From: Amycolatopsis sp. NBC_01488 | GTDB taxonomy: Bacteria; Actinomycetota; Actinomycetes; Mycobacteriales; Pseudonocardiaceae | Reading direction: 5' to 3' | DNA length: 64,000 nt | Assembly: GCF_036227105.1 (NCBI RefSeq) | Contig: NZ_CP109434.1 | Location: 8,652,501 to 8,716,500 of the forward strand | Shown here: positions 27,129 through 36,341 of the stretch, piece after piece | Position numbering within the stretch: the first letter of the stretch is position 1 | Layout: each line of letters starts with the position of its first letter | Position numbers and translations under genes: made by a program | Notes under the pieces: model-generated | The model's database searches: none | Told to the model about the DNA's origin: nothing | Seen by the model: the letters and a program-made list of their open reading frames with translations, nothing else

Positions 27129-27429
27129 AGTTCTACCCTTCCAGCAACGAGGTGATTGACTTCGGCGAGGCGCCGGACATCGAAAACAGTATCCAGCTGC
27201 ACACTAAATGCCATACTTTGAAGAGAAACTTAAGGTTGAATTGAGGTCCTGAAACCAAAGGCACGATGAAGTGCGCCGCCAGCCCTAAAACCGTCTGTCG
27301 GTCATGTTCAGCTTGAATGCAACTTGTCGAAGAGCTCGCAGCTTTCCAGGACAGCGGTCAATGATCACCAGGCACGGCATCGGCAGCCGAGGTCAGTGCG
27401 CGAAGTCGGCGTGCTCGATGGGGTCATGG

Positions 27430-28863
27430 TCAGCGAGCGCCGTGCAGGTCCGGCTCGGTTCGCGGCGGGTCGCTCGGTGTCGGACCTGCGGGGCTGCGGG
27501 CGGCACTCGGCAGGAAGACGGAGACGACCGCCCCCACGAGTGCGGCCGCGCCGGCGCCCAGCAACGCCGGCGTGTAGCCGTCGCTGAACGCGGCGGCCGA
27601 CCCGTAGCCTCCGGCCGCGGCGAAGACCGCGCCGAGCACGGCGACCCCGAACGCGCCGCCGAGTTGCCGGAACGTGCTGTACACGCCGGAGGCCGTGCCC
27701 ATGTCGGGCAGATCGACCTCGCTGACCGCCGAGCGGGTGAGCACCGGGATGGCCGCGGCGAAGCCGACTCCGGCCAGGCTCATCGGCACCACCAGCGCCG
27801 CATACGCGACGCCGGGATCCGAAACCCAGCCGGTCCAGCCCATGCCGACGGCCTGCAGCAGCAGCCCCGCCACCGCCAGCCTTCGCGCCCCGACCCGGTT
27901 GGCCAGGGCACCGGCCAGAGGCGCGACGAGGAACGGCGCCACTCCCCACGGCAGCAGCCGCAGAGCCGCGTCCAGCGGACGGTGCCCCAGGGCGATCTGC
28001 TGGAACTGCGCGGTCAGGAACACCGCGCCGCTCATCGACGCGTTGAGGAAGAAGATCGCGGTGTTGCCGGCGGAGAACGCCCGGAACCGGAACAGCCGCA
28101 GCGGGATCATCGGCGCCGGAGCACGTCGTTGCCAGCCGGCGAACACCGCCGCGAGCAGCAGGCCCGCGACCAGCGCGCCGACCACCTCGCCGCTGCCCCA
28201 ACCGGCGTCGCCGCTGCGGATCAGGCCGCACACCAAAGCCAGCACCGCAGCGCTGAGCAGGACCAGCCCCGGCAGGTCGGGGCGCCTGACGGGGCCGCGA
28301 CTTTCGGCGAGCCGGGTCAGCACCAGCGGGATCGCCGCCGCGGCGATCGGCACGTTCAGCCAGAAGATCCACTGCCAGCTCAGCCCCTCGGTGACCGCGC
28401 CGCCGATGATCGGGCCGAGCATCGCGCCGAGCCCGGTGACCCCGCCGTACACCCCGATCGCCCAGCCGCGCCGCTGCGGCGGGAACGCCGCGTTCAGCAG
28501 TGACAGCGCCATCGGCATGATCACCGCGGCGCCGGCCCCTTGCACTACCCGTTCGGCGATCAGCCAGCCGATCGACGGCGCTTCCGCGCAGGCCGCCGAC
28601 GCGAGCCCGAACACGCCCAGCCCGATCGCGAACAGCCGGCGGCGCCCGAACCGGTCGCCCAGCACCGACGCGGTCATCAGCAGCGCGGCGAAGCTGAGCG
28701 AGTACGCGGTGACCGTCCATTCGAGATCCGCCAGCGACGCACCGAAGTCACGCTGGATGGCGCTCAGCGCGGTGGCGACCACCAGCATGTCCAGGATGAC
28801 CATGAACGAGCCGATGCTCGTCAGCGCCAGCGCCCAGGCGCGATCGCGCGAGGTGGCGTTCAC
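27430..28863 (-). CDS. MFS drug efflux transporter, DHA2 (14-helix) type
   Basis: The 477-residue membrane protein has 14 predicted helices. Motif A is GDRFGRRRLF at about residues 68-77 and the DHA2 motif C variant is GVTGLGAMLGPIIGG at about 145-159. It should export toxic organic compounds by proton antiport. The start is the GTG at 28863, overlapping the stop of the NmrA-like gene in GTGA. Together with that gene it forms an operon next to an ECF sigma factor. Induction by the sigma factor is possible but not visible. Confidence 0.92.
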   Translation of the reverse strand: MNATSRDRAWALALTSIGSFMVILDMLVVATALSAIQRDFGASLADLEWTVTAYSLSFAALLMTASVLGDRFGRRRLFAIGLGVFGLASAACAEAPSIGWLIAERVVQGAGAAVIMPMALSLLNAAFPPQRRGWAIGVYGGVTGLGAMLGPIIGGAVTEGLSWQWIFWLNVPIAAAAIPLVLTRLAESRGPVRRPDLPGLVLLSAAVLALVCGLIRSGDAGWGSGEVVGALVAGLLLAAVFAGWQRRAPAPMIPLRLFRFRAFSAGNTAIFFLNASMSGAVFLTAQFQQIALGHRPLDAALRLLPWGVAPFLVAPLAGALANRVGARRLAVAGLLLQAVGMGWTGWVSDPGVAYAALVVPMSLAGVGFAAAIPVLTRSAVSEVDLPDMGTASGVYSTFRQLGGAFGVAVLGAVFAAAGGYGSAAAFSDGYTPALLGAGAAALVGAVVSVFLPSAARSPAGPTPSDPPRTEPDLHGAR

Positions 28864-29745
28864 CGCGCCGGCCCGGTGAACTCGGCCGAGTGGGCGTGGG
28901 CGAAGCCGGCGAAACTGGTCGGGCTCACGCCGAAGGTGTGGTGCGCGGCCACCTCGATCCGCGTTTCCGGGGTGCGCCGGCGCTCCCTGAACTGCTCGTC
29001 GAACAAATCCACCATGTGCGGCGGCAGGCCTGCGGCGGTGTAGCGGCGCCGCTTCTCCTCGAACGTCACGTCGACGTAGCGGAACGGCCGGCCGGTCGCG
29101 GCGGAGATGCGCTCGACGATCTCGGTCATCGTCAGCGCTTCCGGGCCGGTGATGTCGTAGGCCCGGCTTTCGTGGCCGTCCGCGGTGAGCAGCCCGGCCG
29201 CGATCGCGGCGACGTCGGCGACGTCGACCGGGGACAGCCGGGTGTCGCCGATCGGCATCACCAGCTCCCCGGCCGCGGCGTCCACCCCGGTTGATCGAGC
29301 CGGGCAGGTAGTTCTGCATGAACTGACTGGGCCGCAGGTGCGTCCACGCCAGCCCGGATCGCTCCAGGTACCGCTCGATCTGGCCGTGCCAGCGGGTGCC
29401 GCGGAACACGTCCTGGTCGAAGCCGACGCCGGCTTCCCGGCCGGAGAACTTGACCACGTGCCGCACGCCCGCTGCCTGCGCGGCGTCGATGAAGCTGATC
29501 TGCGCGTCGACCATCTCCTCTCGCGGCGACGAGATCAGCAGTGCCCGCTTCACCCCCTCCAGCGCCGGGGCCAGCGCCGAGCGATTGCGCAGATCGCCCT
29601 CGACCACCGTGACACCGGGCAGGCCGGTCAGCTCCGGCGCGCGTGCCGCGTCGCGCACCAGGGCCCGCACCGGCACATTCGCCCGGGCGAGCGCCTCGAG
29701 CACCGCGGATCCGGCTCTGCCGGCTGCGCCTGTCACCAAGATCAT
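28860..29745 (-). pseudogene. NmrA-like NAD(P)-binding protein with a frameshift
   Basis: The ATG at 29745 has AAGGAG five bases ahead and opens MILVTGAAGRAGSAVLEAL, an atypical-SDR nucleotide motif. Residues up to QFMQNYLPGSIN lie in this frame; the rest (DAAAGELVMPIGDTRLSPVDVADVA... to the end) lies in the adjacent frame. Removing one G from CCGGGG at about 29289-29294 restores an intact protein of about 295 residues, as expected for the family. Conservation on both sides is full, so a sequencing indel is likely. It is coupled to the MFS gene downstream. Confidence 0.85.
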
Positions 29746-29855
29746 TTCTTCTCCTTGTTGCGATTGTTCCGAGGGAACGGCCGGTCGGCGACGGGCGTCG
29801 CCGACCCCCGCGCGCCCCGGCGAGGGGGTCTGGCGCGGCTGTCGGCAGGGGTGGT

Positions 29856-30908
29856 TCAGAGCTCGGCGGGCAACCCGCACAGGGGGAACAGCCGCGGCAG
29901 GTGGAAGAGGGTCATCTCGCTGACCGCGTCGTCCTCGACGGTCAGCACGAGCAGCGCGAACGCCCGGAAGCGGGCCTGCTCGTCCCGGATGTAGACACCG
30001 AGTGCGGGCTGCCGGTTCGCGGCCGTCGCCAGCGCGCGCATGCCGCCGGCCATGCCGGGGGTGAAGGCGTGCGAGGCGAGGAACGTCGTGACCGACTCCC
30101 GCCCGTCGTACCACGAGGTCGTCGGCGGCATCACCAGGCGCGCGTCCGCCCCGAGCAGGGCGGCCACCGCGTCGATGTCGGTCCGGTCCCACGCGTCGAC
30201 CATGCCCGCCAGCAGGGACTTCTCGACCTCGCCCAGGCGCGCAAGCGCCCGGTGATCGGTGTCGTCGCGCACCCAGCGCCTCCTGAGCGTCTCCCGGGCG
30301 CGCTGCAACGCGCTGTTGACCGACACCACCGTCATGTCCAACGCGGTCGCCGTCTCCTTCGCGGACCACTCGACGACATCACGCAGGATGAGTACTGCGC
30401 GCTGCCGTGGGGGCAGGTGCTGGATCGCGGCCAGGAACGCCAGCTCGGTCGCCTCCCGGCGGACCAGCATCGCCTCGGGATCCACCCCCGCGGCGACGAC
30501 GTTCTCCAGCAGCAGGTCCGGGTAGGGCTCCAGCCACGGCAGGTCCGTCGCGGGCCCCGGCCGGGCCAGCGGATCGGCCGGGCCGGCCACCTCCGGCGGG
30601 GTCACCCGCCGCGGACGCCGGCGGAGGGCGTCGAGGCACGCGTTCGTCGCGATGCCGTAGAGCCACGCGCGGAAGGTGGACCGGCCCTGAAAGCTCGCCC
30701 GTTTCGTCCACGCGCGCAGAAACGTCTCCTGGACCAGGTCCTCCGCGTCCTGCGTCGCCGCCATGAACCGGTAGCAGTGCAGGTGCAGCTCCGCGCGGTG
30801 GCGTTCGACGAGCGCGGCGAAGGCGGCCTCGTCCCCCGCCAGCCCGGCCGCGAGCTCGTCGTCGTCCACCGGTTTCCGCCGTCCCGGCGGGCTCGTCACA
30901 TCGGTCAC
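29856..30908 (-). CDS. ECF sigma factor with C-terminal SnoaL-like domain (SigG/SigJ type)
   Basis: The 350-residue product has sigma region 2 (HLHCYRFMAATQDAEDLVQETFLRAW, about 42-67), region 4 (LPPRQRAVLILRDVVEWSAKETATALDMTVVSVNSALQRARETL) and a C-terminal SnoaL/NTF2-like domain starting DIDAVAALLGADARLVMPPTTSWYDG. The linker carries a WLEPYPD motif known from this subgroup. Such factors are thought to be controlled by their own C-terminal domain rather than a separate anti-sigma, and none is seen here. The start is a GTG. A nearby NmrA-like gene recalls the oxidoreductase/epimerase partners of these sigma factors. Confidence 0.92.
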   Translation of the reverse strand: MTDVTSPPGRRKPVDDDELAAGLAGDEAAFAALVERHRAELHLHCYRFMAATQDAEDLVQETFLRAWTKRASFQGRSTFRAWLYGIATNACLDALRRRPRRVTPPEVAGPADPLARPGPATDLPWLEPYPDLLLENVVAAGVDPEAMLVRREATELAFLAAIQHLPPRQRAVLILRDVVEWSAKETATALDMTVVSVNSALQRARETLRRRWVRDDTDHRALARLGEVEKSLLAGMVDAWDRTDIDAVAALLGADARLVMPPTTSWYDGRESVTTFLASHAFTPGMAGGMRALATAANRQPALGVYIRDEQARFRAFALLVLTVEDDAVSEMTLFHLPRLFPLCGLPAEL

Positions 30909-31090
30909 CAGCGCAGCACCTTCTTCTTCGCGAACTTCAGCCTATGCACGTATGACGCACCCGGCGTCGCGAACTCACCGGTTCCGGGAAAACCGGCCGA
31001 GACGAGCGAATCACCGGTGAGCCGGGCCGCCTCGCCGCGTCACACCTGCTGAGGGCCTGCTCCCAGGTCCCACCCGAGAGGAGACCTCCC

Positions 31091-31498
31091 ATGCCGCAGT
31101 TCTTCGTCGAAGCACCCGCCGGTATCCGGCCCGAGGCCAAGCAGACGATGATGCGGGACATCACCGCGGCGATCGACGAGGCGTACCGGATTCCCGACGT
31201 GCGCATCTGGCTGCGCGAGTACCCCGCGGACAACGTCGCCCAGGACGGCCGCGCCGGAGCCGAGCCGATCCGGCCCCTCTGCTTCCTCGAGGCCCCGGAG
31301 CTGCACAGCGTCGACGCCCGCCGCACCCTGTCGAACAAGATCCACGCCGCCGTCCACGAGGCCTACGACGGGCTGGCCAACACCGCCGAGACCCTGATCC
31401 TGATGAACTTCTACCCCCTGGAGAACGCCGGATTCGCCGGTCGCATGCAGTCCGACAACCCGCAGATCGTCGCCGCGGTCACCCAGCTCAACGCCTGA
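31091..31498 (+). CDS. Tautomerase-superfamily protein
   Basis: The 135-residue product begins MPQFFVEAP, so after Met removal Pro-1 can be the catalytic base of the 4-oxalocrotonate tautomerase fold. It is two fused beta-alpha-beta units (the second starts at about residue 58, RPLCFLEAPELHSV). AGGAG precedes the ATG. Substrates of this group include enol or halogenated acids; none can be assigned here. It is divergent from the ECF sigma gene, with the next gene 76 bases downstream. Confidence 0.82.
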   Translation: MPQFFVEAPAGIRPEAKQTMMRDITAAIDEAYRIPDVRIWLREYPADNVAQDGRAGAEPIRPLCFLEAPELHSVDARRTLSNKIHAAVHEAYDGLANTAETLILMNFYPLENAGFAGRMQSDNPQIVAAVTQLNA

Positions 31499-31574
31499 CG
31501 CCTGGGCCGCGCGGCGCCCTGGGCGTCGCGCGGCTGACCCACACCGAGGAAACACCGCCGAAGGAGCACCCACC

Positions 31575-31910
31575 ATGCGCGACGTCACCATCGTGCGATA
31601 CCAGACCCACCCCGAGACGGCCGAGGAAAACCAGCGGCTGATTGAGCAGGTGATGGCGGAACTCAACAACCGGGACCCGGGCGGGATTCGCTACACGTCG
31701 TTTCGACTCGACGACGGGGTCACCTTCGTCCATGTCGTCGTCAACGAGGACGACAGCGATCCACTGTCGCGGTCGGCGGCGTTCACCACGTTCCAGACGG
31801 GCTTTTCCGAACGCCACGTGAGTGCCACCCGGACTCGGAACACCGCTACCGTCATCGGTTCCTACAACTTCTTCGCTCACGGTTCGCGCGGCCTGACGCG
31901 GAAGGAGTGA
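31575..31910 (+). CDS. Small dimeric alpha/beta-barrel-like protein
   Basis: The 111-residue product has no signal peptide. Its pattern (MRDVTIVRYQTHPETAEENQRLIEQVMAEL, then GIRYTSFRLDDGVTFVHVVVNED, then FQTGFSERH) fits the ferredoxin-like ABM fold, with a helix after the first strand. Members of that fold act as monooxygenases or stress proteins; the function here is unknown. GAAGGAG lies ahead of the ATG. It probably shares a transcript with the tautomerase gene. Confidence 0.75.
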   Translation: MRDVTIVRYQTHPETAEENQRLIEQVMAELNNRDPGGIRYTSFRLDDGVTFVHVVVNEDDSDPLSRSAAFTTFQTGFSERHVSATRTRNTATVIGSYNFFAHGSRGLTRKE

Positions 31911-32245
31911 TCAGACGCCCCGACCGGCGCATCGGCGACGGCGGCCGCACGCGGGCTTCCCGAGCGCTTGTCCAGAACCTGCGCGGTCTCTGCGGTGCTC
32001 AGCCCGACGATCTCGCGCAGGACGACAGCCTGGAGCTGCGGCTCAAGCACTTCGAGGCCTGCGTCAAGCGCAGGCGTGGAGCCTCCACCAGCGAGCATGT
32101 CCTGGGCTCGCCTCGCTCGAAGATCGTCAACGATCTGCGCCGGCGCCGGTGGCTGGGCCAGCACGCGTTCGGGTGCCGACGGGCCGCACCCGGTGAGCAA
32201 GCTCGCCGACACGAGCGCCACACAGCTCAAGACCGTTGACCTCAT
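31877..32245 (-). pseudogene. Lipoprotein start fused to a sigma-70 region 4 fragment
   Basis: The ATG at 32245 overlaps the ESX-associated gene stop (ATGA). Residues 1-55 are a lipoprotein start (MRSTVLSCVALVSASLLTGC, lipobox LTGC). From about residue 60 the sequence turns into LEVLEPQLQAVVLREIVGLSTAETAQVLDKRSG, which looks like the fourth region of an ECF sigma factor, and then ends. The two parts do not belong together, so a recombination junction near 32070-32080 has replaced the lipoprotein's body. Confidence 0.55.
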
Positions 32246-32968
32246 GCGGGAGCCGCTGTCGGGTCGACGCGCCATTGCTTCTCGTTGTCCATTCCGGAGT
32301 TGGCGGGCATCGGGGGCATGTCGGGAAAGTCGGTGTCGCCCTGCACGAGGGCGGTGGCTTGGGCACGGAAGTCGCCCAGCGTGGAGACAGCCTGAGCGAA
32401 CAGTCCGTTGATGGAACTGATGAGGGCGGCGAAGGCGTCCACGACCGCGTCGACGACGTCCTTGGACGTGAAGACGTCCACGATCGGGATCGCCGAGGTC
32501 ACGATCGCCACGATCGTCTTGTAGCCGAGCTTGCCGAGCCCGACAGCGCAGGTTCCAATGAACTCAATGGCTTTGCTGTAGGTCTCGATCACGCACCCGG
32601 CGATCCCGGAGAGAATCCCGGACATGCCGCCGACGACGTCTTGCTGTTCGCCCAGCGCCTTCCCGACGGTGCCGGCGTAGGTGCTGAACTGGGCGGCGGC
32701 CCGACCCACTCCAGGTGCCCGCCACCGCCTGAACGGCGCTGCCGATCTCGTCACCGGCGTCGGCGAGGGTGTGGTTCCTCGCGAACTCCATGGCCATGTC
32801 CTGGACCTGGAACGCATTACCCAGCAGCTTGTTGCGGACGTCGTCGAGCAGCTGGATGATCTCGCCCCGGCCGAGCAGTTCGGCGATCCTGCGGATCTTC
32901 CCGTCGGCTTCGTCGGGATAGGGCTGCGGCGCCGCGGCCGCGGCCGGCGGGACAGTCGGTGCGCTCAT
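32242..32968 (-). pseudogene. ESX-associated helical protein with a frameshift
   Basis: The ATG at 32968 opens MSAPTVPPAAAAAPQPYPDEADGKIRRIAELLG. The first frame runs to AVQAVAGTWSG. From about 32712 the second frame continues AAAQFSTYAGTVGKALGEQQDVVGG, ending with a hydrophobic helix (TIVAIVTSAIPIVDVF) and DTDFPDMPPMPANSG. Joined, it is an acidic helical protein of about 240 residues with an EspA-like, WXG-type layout (one W-containing turn and a YAGTVGKAL helix). It follows a small EspC-like gene, as in type VII secretion loci. A one-base error near GTGGGTCGGG explains the break. Confidence 0.7.
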
Positions 32969-32970
32969 GG

Positions 32971-33339
32971 TCAGTGCATCCCCCGCTCCAGGTCGTGCAG
33001 ACGCTCGAAGTCCGCCTCGTCCTGGCTGTCGTAATAGTCGGCGGCTTTGTCCAGCGCCTCGGCGAACTGCCCCAGCTGCATCGCACCCTTGTCGGTCTTG
33101 CCGCGGATGTGGGCAATGGCGTCGTTGAACTTCGCCACGACACCGGCCTGCGCCCCCAGCATGCCCACGTCATCCTCACGCAGGACCACCTGCGCCAGGT
33201 CCTCGTGACCGAACTTGATCACCTTGTCGCGCGCAGCGAACACGTCGTCGGTCGCCGCGCGCAAGGCCTGCGGGTAGACCTCGAAACCCGAACCGGCCGC
33301 GGCGGTACCGAAAGGGTTGGCGAAGTTGCCGTCGCTCAC
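32971..33339 (-). CDS. ESX secretion-associated small protein (EspC/DUF2580-like)
   Basis: The 122-residue, mostly helical product begins at a GTG that overlaps the stop of the YbaB-like gene (GTGA). Visible segments are FEVYPQALRAATDDVFAARDKVIKFGHED, and a C-terminal helix ending AEALDKAADYYDSQDEADFERLHDLE. The helix-turn-helix arrangement and length match secreted substrates or chaperone partners of type VII secretion. No membrane helix or signal peptide is present. The exact family assignment is by pattern only. Confidence 0.7.
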   Translation of the reverse strand: MSDGNFANPFGTAAAGSGFEVYPQALRAATDDVFAARDKVIKFGHEDLAQVVLREDDVGMLGAQAGVVAKFNDAIAHIRGKTDKGAMQLGQFAEALDKAADYYDSQDEADFERLHDLERGMH

Positions 33340-33641
33340 CGGCCCTCCCCCGCCGCGTCGTCGATCATCGACCGACGTCGGGTCACGGCAGCCGATTCGG
33401 CGTTGGTAATCGCGCGCTGGACGTGCCCGGCGAGACTCGCGCCGGTCTGCCCGGCGACCGCGTCCCGGTCGAGGTCAACCGAGACCAGGCCACCCAGTCC
33501 GTCGACGGTGACAGTGCCGAGGCCTGCACCGATGGTGAGCACCAGCGGCAGGGCCTCCCCGGTCTTGGCCGCCCGCTCCACCGCGACCACCCGCGCATCG
33601 ATCTCCTTCGTGAGGTTGTACAGCGCCTCTTCGGAGTTCAC
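33336..33641 (-). CDS. YbaB/EbfC-like small protein of an ESX-associated operon
   Basis: The 101-residue product starts GTG (VNSEEALYNLTKEIDARVVAVERAAKTGE), coupled by GTGA to the truncated gene upstream and to the EspC-like gene downstream. It has a helix, a central beta pair (VLTIGAGLGTVTVDGLGGLVSVDLD) and a C-terminal helix, the plan of YbaB/EbfC proteins. These are common neighbours of ESX substrate genes in actinomycetes; their role there is not settled. Confidence 0.7.
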   Translation of the reverse strand: MNSEEALYNLTKEIDARVVAVERAAKTGEALPLVLTIGAGLGTVTVDGLGGLVSVDLDRDAVAGQTGASLAGHVQRAITNAESAAVTRRRSMIDDAAGEGR

Positions 33642-33858
33642 CAGCGCCCACCTCCCGATTCCGGCTCGTCAGTCAGGAAATCCAGCTCCTCGAAGTTCTC
33701 CTCCGCTTCCGCCTCAGCCGCGCGCCGGGCGGGCACTACCGCGGCCGGCGGGCGCTGGGGCACGGCTGCAGCGACCGGCGCCGGTGGCGGTTGCTTGCCG
33801 AACAGGGCGTTCAGCTGCGGCAGCGCCGAAGCAGTGACCGCCTCCCGCTTTCCGGACA
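33638..33858 (-). pseudogene. C-terminal remnant of an ESX-operon protein
   Basis: About 73 codons remain, reading KREAVTASALPQLNALFGK, a proline/alanine-rich linker and an acidic end (AEAEAEENFEELDFL). It is coupled to the YbaB-like gene by GTGA. Upstream the frame enters IS3-family sequence, so the N-terminal part and promoter of the ESX operon are lost. The Pro-rich tail resembles that of PPE/EspB-like substrates, but this is only a guess. Confidence 0.55.
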
Positions 33859-33861
33859 GTG

Positions 33862-34190
33862 GGCCTAATAGGGTCCGGTCTGGAATGGAGGATGGTTAAT
33901 GCCAGAACGGCGTCGGAAGTTTTCTCCCGAGTTTCGGGATGAAGCGGTCAAGATGGTGATCGAGGGGAATCGTCCGATCGCGCAGGTCGCTCGGGAACGG
34001 GGATCAACCCGGGCACGCTCGGGAACTGGGTCGCGCAGTATCGGAAGACGCACCCGGTGGAAGAGGAGCCATTGTCGGTGTCCGATCGTGCCCGCCGCAG
34101 GAGGAAGCCGCCGCGGGAACGCGCTGGCCATCTTCGCGAGTTCACCTCGAGCGACCTCGGATTCCGCGGAAGTCGACGTGTCGCCTTAAG
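33862..34190 (+). mobile_element. IS3-family fragment with broken orfA
   Basis: The ATG at 33899 follows GGAGGA and encodes MPERRRKFSPEFRDEAVKM, the helix-turn-helix protein OrfA of IS3 elements. The frame breaks near 34004 (GGATCAACCC); the neighbouring frame continues INPGTLGNWVAQYRK and on to about residue 85. No OrfB (DDE) sequence follows. The element is a 5' remnant, and its left end lies at the break of the ESX gene. Confidence 0.75.
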
Positions 34191-34438
34191 CCCAGCACCC
34201 TGAGCGCTTCGCACGCCGCGCGCGACCACCCAAACTGCCCGAAGCAGCATGAATCAACCAGCCCGCCGACCAGCCGAAACCAGCGATCTAAACACAACCT
34301 GACTCACTTGCTTGACAACTACCGCTTATCCCGTAGCACCGAGGAATTTCAAGAGCACCAGCTCCGATAGCACTCAAATTTGCCAACATCCATCGCCGAC
34401 GCCATTTGCACTCCCCACGGCGGCACGCCCTTATCTAT

Positions 34439-34774
34439 TCACTTTTGAGCCTGCGCGTTCCCTTTGTCCGTGTTGGTCATCCAGCAAGCCTCGCCAAATG
34501 GCTCCCAGCGGAGTGATTTACACACAGCTACCACTCGCGCTACTACCTCTTCTGGAGTCCCTTCCCAGCGCTCAAAGCCCGCATCTCCGATATCACCGGC
34601 ATCCATGAGACCTTGCCCTATTAGCAACTCAATCATGCGAACGGCAAGATCCTGGAAGTCCGCCGCCTCAGTGGCTGCCATCTCGCGCGCCAACCCGATT
34701 ACCCGATCAACTGGAACCCAGTCGTCCAAGCCCTCAAATAGAACTTCGCGAAGAGCCGTTTCAATACTATTCAT
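34439..34774 (-). CDS. Putative immunity protein of the first RHS toxin cassette
   Basis: The 111-residue acidic, helical protein (MNSIETALREVLFEGLDDWVPVDRVIG...) has no signal peptide. Its ATG lies 8 bases inside the end of the toxin gene, so the two are coupled, as toxin-immunity pairs are. GC content is lower than in the chromosomal genes. It should bind and block the preceding toxin. The family is not recognised. The 248 bases beyond it (34191-34438) hold no gene I can support. Confidence 0.7.
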   Translation of the reverse strand: MNSIETALREVLFEGLDDWVPVDRVIGLAREMAATEAADFQDLAVRMIELLIGQGLMDAGDIGDAGFERWEGTPEEVVARVVAVCKSLRWEPFGEACWMTNTDKGNAQAQK

Positions 34775-36262
34775 CGCCGATATGCACCTTCAGACCTTTA
34801 GAGCCGGGTGGAAAGATATCAACTGTCTCATCGCCGGACTGAGAAGCGGTTCGCCACTGCATGACCGTGCCATCGTCGAGCCGGTAGACATCAGGAATCT
34901 TGGCACCACGGGAAGGAAGACGCTGGGCACCGGCAGTCCAGCCGTCGAACATACCGCGTAGTTCCTGAGCGTCACCCACCGTCCGCACATGGCCTTGCTT
35001 GCCGGCAGCAAGGTTGTCGAACTCAGAGCGCCAATCGCACAGACCGGCATTGTGGACAAGGACCGCCGTTTCGCCAACGATCACATAGTAAGTGTGAAGA
35101 TCTTCGATGGTGAGGTTGTAGGTTCGATTGACTGCAGCATAGCGGCGCAGAGATTGAACCGCGATTTGACCTCCGCCGGGCGTTGAAAGATGGTCTCCAA
35201 CCCTAAGATCCGCGGCGTCAGTCCATGTGCGGGTCGTCTCATCCCAGAAGCGGTGGTGCGCGGTCGTGGCGATAGCGCGCGGCCCAGACGACGTCCCAAC
35301 CGTGACGTCGACGAAGTCGTGGTCGTCCTCGGTGATGTGCAACGCAGCGACCACGTGGTGCTCGACGAAGCTATCGTCCGGTTCGGAGTTCCTGACCTCG
35401 TCGCCGACCTTGACCTCGGCGATCGGCTTGCTGGTTCCATCGGCCATGAGCACCGGCGTGTCGCCAGTGAAGCTGTTCTTTCCAACGCACGCCGCTGCCG
35501 CGCTGTCACCGCCGACTGCTTCCGCGGCGATCTTCGCCGCGACGAGAGAACCGCTGTAGTCCCCCAACGCACCCGCGCCGGCACCGGCTGCGACGGCGCC
35601 ACCGGCCCCGACCGAGCCTTCGATTCCAGCAATCGCTCCGACGACAGCCTCGCCGCCGAGGCGCGCCACCCAGGCACCCGTAGGTATCGAAACGAGGAAT
35701 CCCACCACGTCGAGGGTCTCTTCGAGACTGGGTGGCGACGGATCACAGGCGCGAACATCAGGGAACTCGTCACAGAACGCGCCGCGGCGAACTGGTCATA
35801 GTCAGGCGGTCGCCGATCCGCCGGCTGCAACGACCAGTTGGCGAACTGGGTCTCCCACTTCGACCGCCGCTGCGCCGGCGACATCAGATGGTTCTCTCGG
35901 CCGACAAAAGCCGGATACGTCGATCGGGTCTTGTGCGTCACGGCGTTCAACCAGTTACGGGCAACACCGACGTTGTAGCTGTATGCCCGGTCCCAGGCGG
36001 CCGGACTCATGGTGCTCATCGCGGCAGAACCGACATACGCAGGACGGCCGTCGATCTGCAGGACCATGCCCGTCGGGTCGCTGAACGACACCAGGCTGTT
36101 GTTGCCGTAGCTGTAGGCGTTCAGCGCCTGCGAGTCGCTCGTGTCGAGCACGGGGTCCGCGGTCATGAACCGTCCGGCCAGCGGGTCGTAGTCCCGAGCA
36201 CCGATATGGGTGACCCCGGTCGTGTTCTGGTACCCGCCGAGGAAACCGTGCTTGTCCGGCAC
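34767..36262 (-). pseudogene. Orphan RHS C-terminal module: core end, Hint domain, toxin (one frameshift)
   Basis: The first part (from GTG 36262) holds the RHS core signature GGYQNTTGVTHIGARDYDPLAGRFMTADPV and NAYSYGNNSLVSFSDPTG. A frameshift near 35770 moves the frame to DEFPDVRACDPSPP. A complete pretoxin Hint domain follows: CVGKNSFTGDTPVLMADG, TTAHHRFWDETT and YYVIVGETAVLVHNAG, with the nucleophilic Cys and the His block. A toxin of about 90 residues comes last (CDWRSEFDNL...GTVMQWRTASQSGDETV), of unassigned activity. Hint domains release the toxin by self-cleavage. No YD-repeat shell precedes it, so it is an orphan module. Confidence 0.8.
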
Positions 36263-36341
36263 CCCGAATCAACTCCAGAGAAAGCTTGCACCAATCATTC
36301 AGTGATGCCACTCGGTACGTCGGACCGATAGACAGACATCA

